This document shows, one piece after another, positions 63,505 to 64,000 of a stretch of DNA of 64,000 nucleotides. Numbering within the stretch: the first letter of the stretch is position 1; every line of letters starts with the position of its first letter. Under the pieces are notes generated by a model. It saw only the letters and a list, made by a program, of their open reading frames with translations, ran no database searches and was not told the DNA's origin. A program made the translations under genes and the position numbers. The stretch comes from Carboxylicivirga sp. M1479 (GTDB lineage: Bacteria; Bacteroidota; Bacteroidia; Bacteroidales; Marinilabiliaceae): assembly GCF_007097485.1 (NCBI RefSeq), contig NZ_VKDE01000006.1:82647-146646 (forward strand), read 5' to 3'.

Positions 63505-63516
63505 GCAAACGTTTGC
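63505..63516. promoter_or_regulatory. LacI-type operator, perfect
   Basis: GCAAACGTTTGC, identical to the core of the operator upstream of susC. It is 66 bases from the imperfect copy, centre to centre. Confidence 0.82.
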
Positions 63517-63772
63517 AATAGATAAATACGCTGATTACAACACACATACATTCCATCATCGCAACAGAATAAACTGGCATTCCTTATTTTTTTCTCATAA
63601 GTTTGTTGTGGATAATATTGAAAAGAAACTTTCCTGTTAATACCTATTACTCGGCTATGATTACTCAAAGCTAGTGGGTGTTCTATGTACTACTGCTACT
63701 ATTAAAGAATATCGTAGGTGCTGATTTGATTATCAGCTATCTTGGTGTTTCATACTTTAAAACAACGTAAGA

Positions 63773-63881
63773 TGAAACGACCATTTAAATTTAATTATCC
63801 AATTTTTCATACAAGTGGATGATAAAATTTATTTGAGAGTTCCATATGGCAAATGAAAGCAAATTATAATCATATGAAACA
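63773..63881 (+). repeat. Leader duplication, copy 2
   Basis: About 109 bases matching the inverted copy at 46113-46220. The frame that follows its ATG (63874) stops after 24 codons and does not resemble the DUF4097-type gene. Confidence 0.8.
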
Positions 63882-64000
63882 TCCATGGCAAGTAAATTTG
63901 ACACACAGGGGGATGATTATTGGTGGGAATTCGGAACTTAGTGAATAAAAGAAGGCATGGCTAGGACAAGTAACAACATAGAGTTTGAGCAGGTCATTGA

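Larger units (their letters stand above)
63181..64000. other. Non-coding region after the LacI-type gene
   Basis: No credible gene; a short minus frame at 63375-63668 runs through the two operators. It holds a 10-bp inverted repeat, two LacI-type operators and the second copy of the duplicated leader. The operators suggest that another regulated gene starts beyond the window. Confidence 0.6.

Noticed and set aside
63375..63668. Short minus-strand frame of 97 codons
   Set aside because: It spans two LacI-type operators and has no protein-like pattern.

Overview
The window is a piece of a Bacteroidota chromosome, most likely from a marine or anaerobic member of the Bacteroidales/Marinilabiliales. 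The evidence is an AT-rich sequence, several promoters with the phylum-specific TAnnTTTG -7 box and a TTG -33 box, a SusC/SusD pair with an enzyme carrying a C-terminal type IX secretion signal, many Cys-anchored lipoproteins, a LytS/LytTR-type two-component pair, and a cluster of PASTA protein, RluD and Ddl. The genus is an inference. I saw no rRNA, tRNA, prophage or CRISPR array.

Layout. 1-1.4 kb: 5' part of a secreted transglutaminase-like protein (minus). 1.9-9.4 kb: five-gene plus-strand operon for a tripartite RND efflux pump followed by a histidine kinase and a LytTR response regulator. 9.5-24.3 kb: housekeeping genes (diflavin reductase, dnaB, ispE, an acyl-CoA carboxylase with its biotin carrier, an LptF/G permease, tgt, a glycosyltransferase, an ECF sigma factor, rsmG, rpmH, PASTA protein, rluD, ddl). 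24.3-33.4 kb: two giant adjacent minus-strand genes of 1456 and 1580 codons with no function I can name. The upstream one has a twin-arginine signal; this is the best candidate for an undescribed system.

33.4-46.2 kb is an accessory region. It holds two long non-coding stretches full of palindromic repeats, a relic of an IS3-type orfA, and two modules that each pair a PAS-LuxR regulator with surface lipoproteins. One lipoprotein lies downstream of the first regulator and three lie downstream of the second. Both lipoprotein promoters share a box that matches at 30 of 38 positions. A DUF4097-type protein follows. 46.7-52.9 kb: gcvP, a metallo-beta-lactamase fold hydrolase, a four-helix-bundle (IVP family) protein, pcm and an undecaprenyl-phosphate sugar transferase. 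53.0-63.2 kb: an alpha-glucan utilisation locus (GH13 enzyme, SusE/F-like, SusD, SusC) read divergently from a LacI-family regulator, with perfect LacI-type operators between them and again after the regulator gene.

How it works together. The Sus locus is a coherent starch/maltodextrin system under LacI-type control. The efflux operon probably senses envelope stress or small molecules through its own two-component pair. The regulator-lipoprotein modules look like a small duplicated surface-display system. The giant pair may form one complex, with the TAT-targeted partner carrying the other across the inner membrane; that is only a hypothesis.
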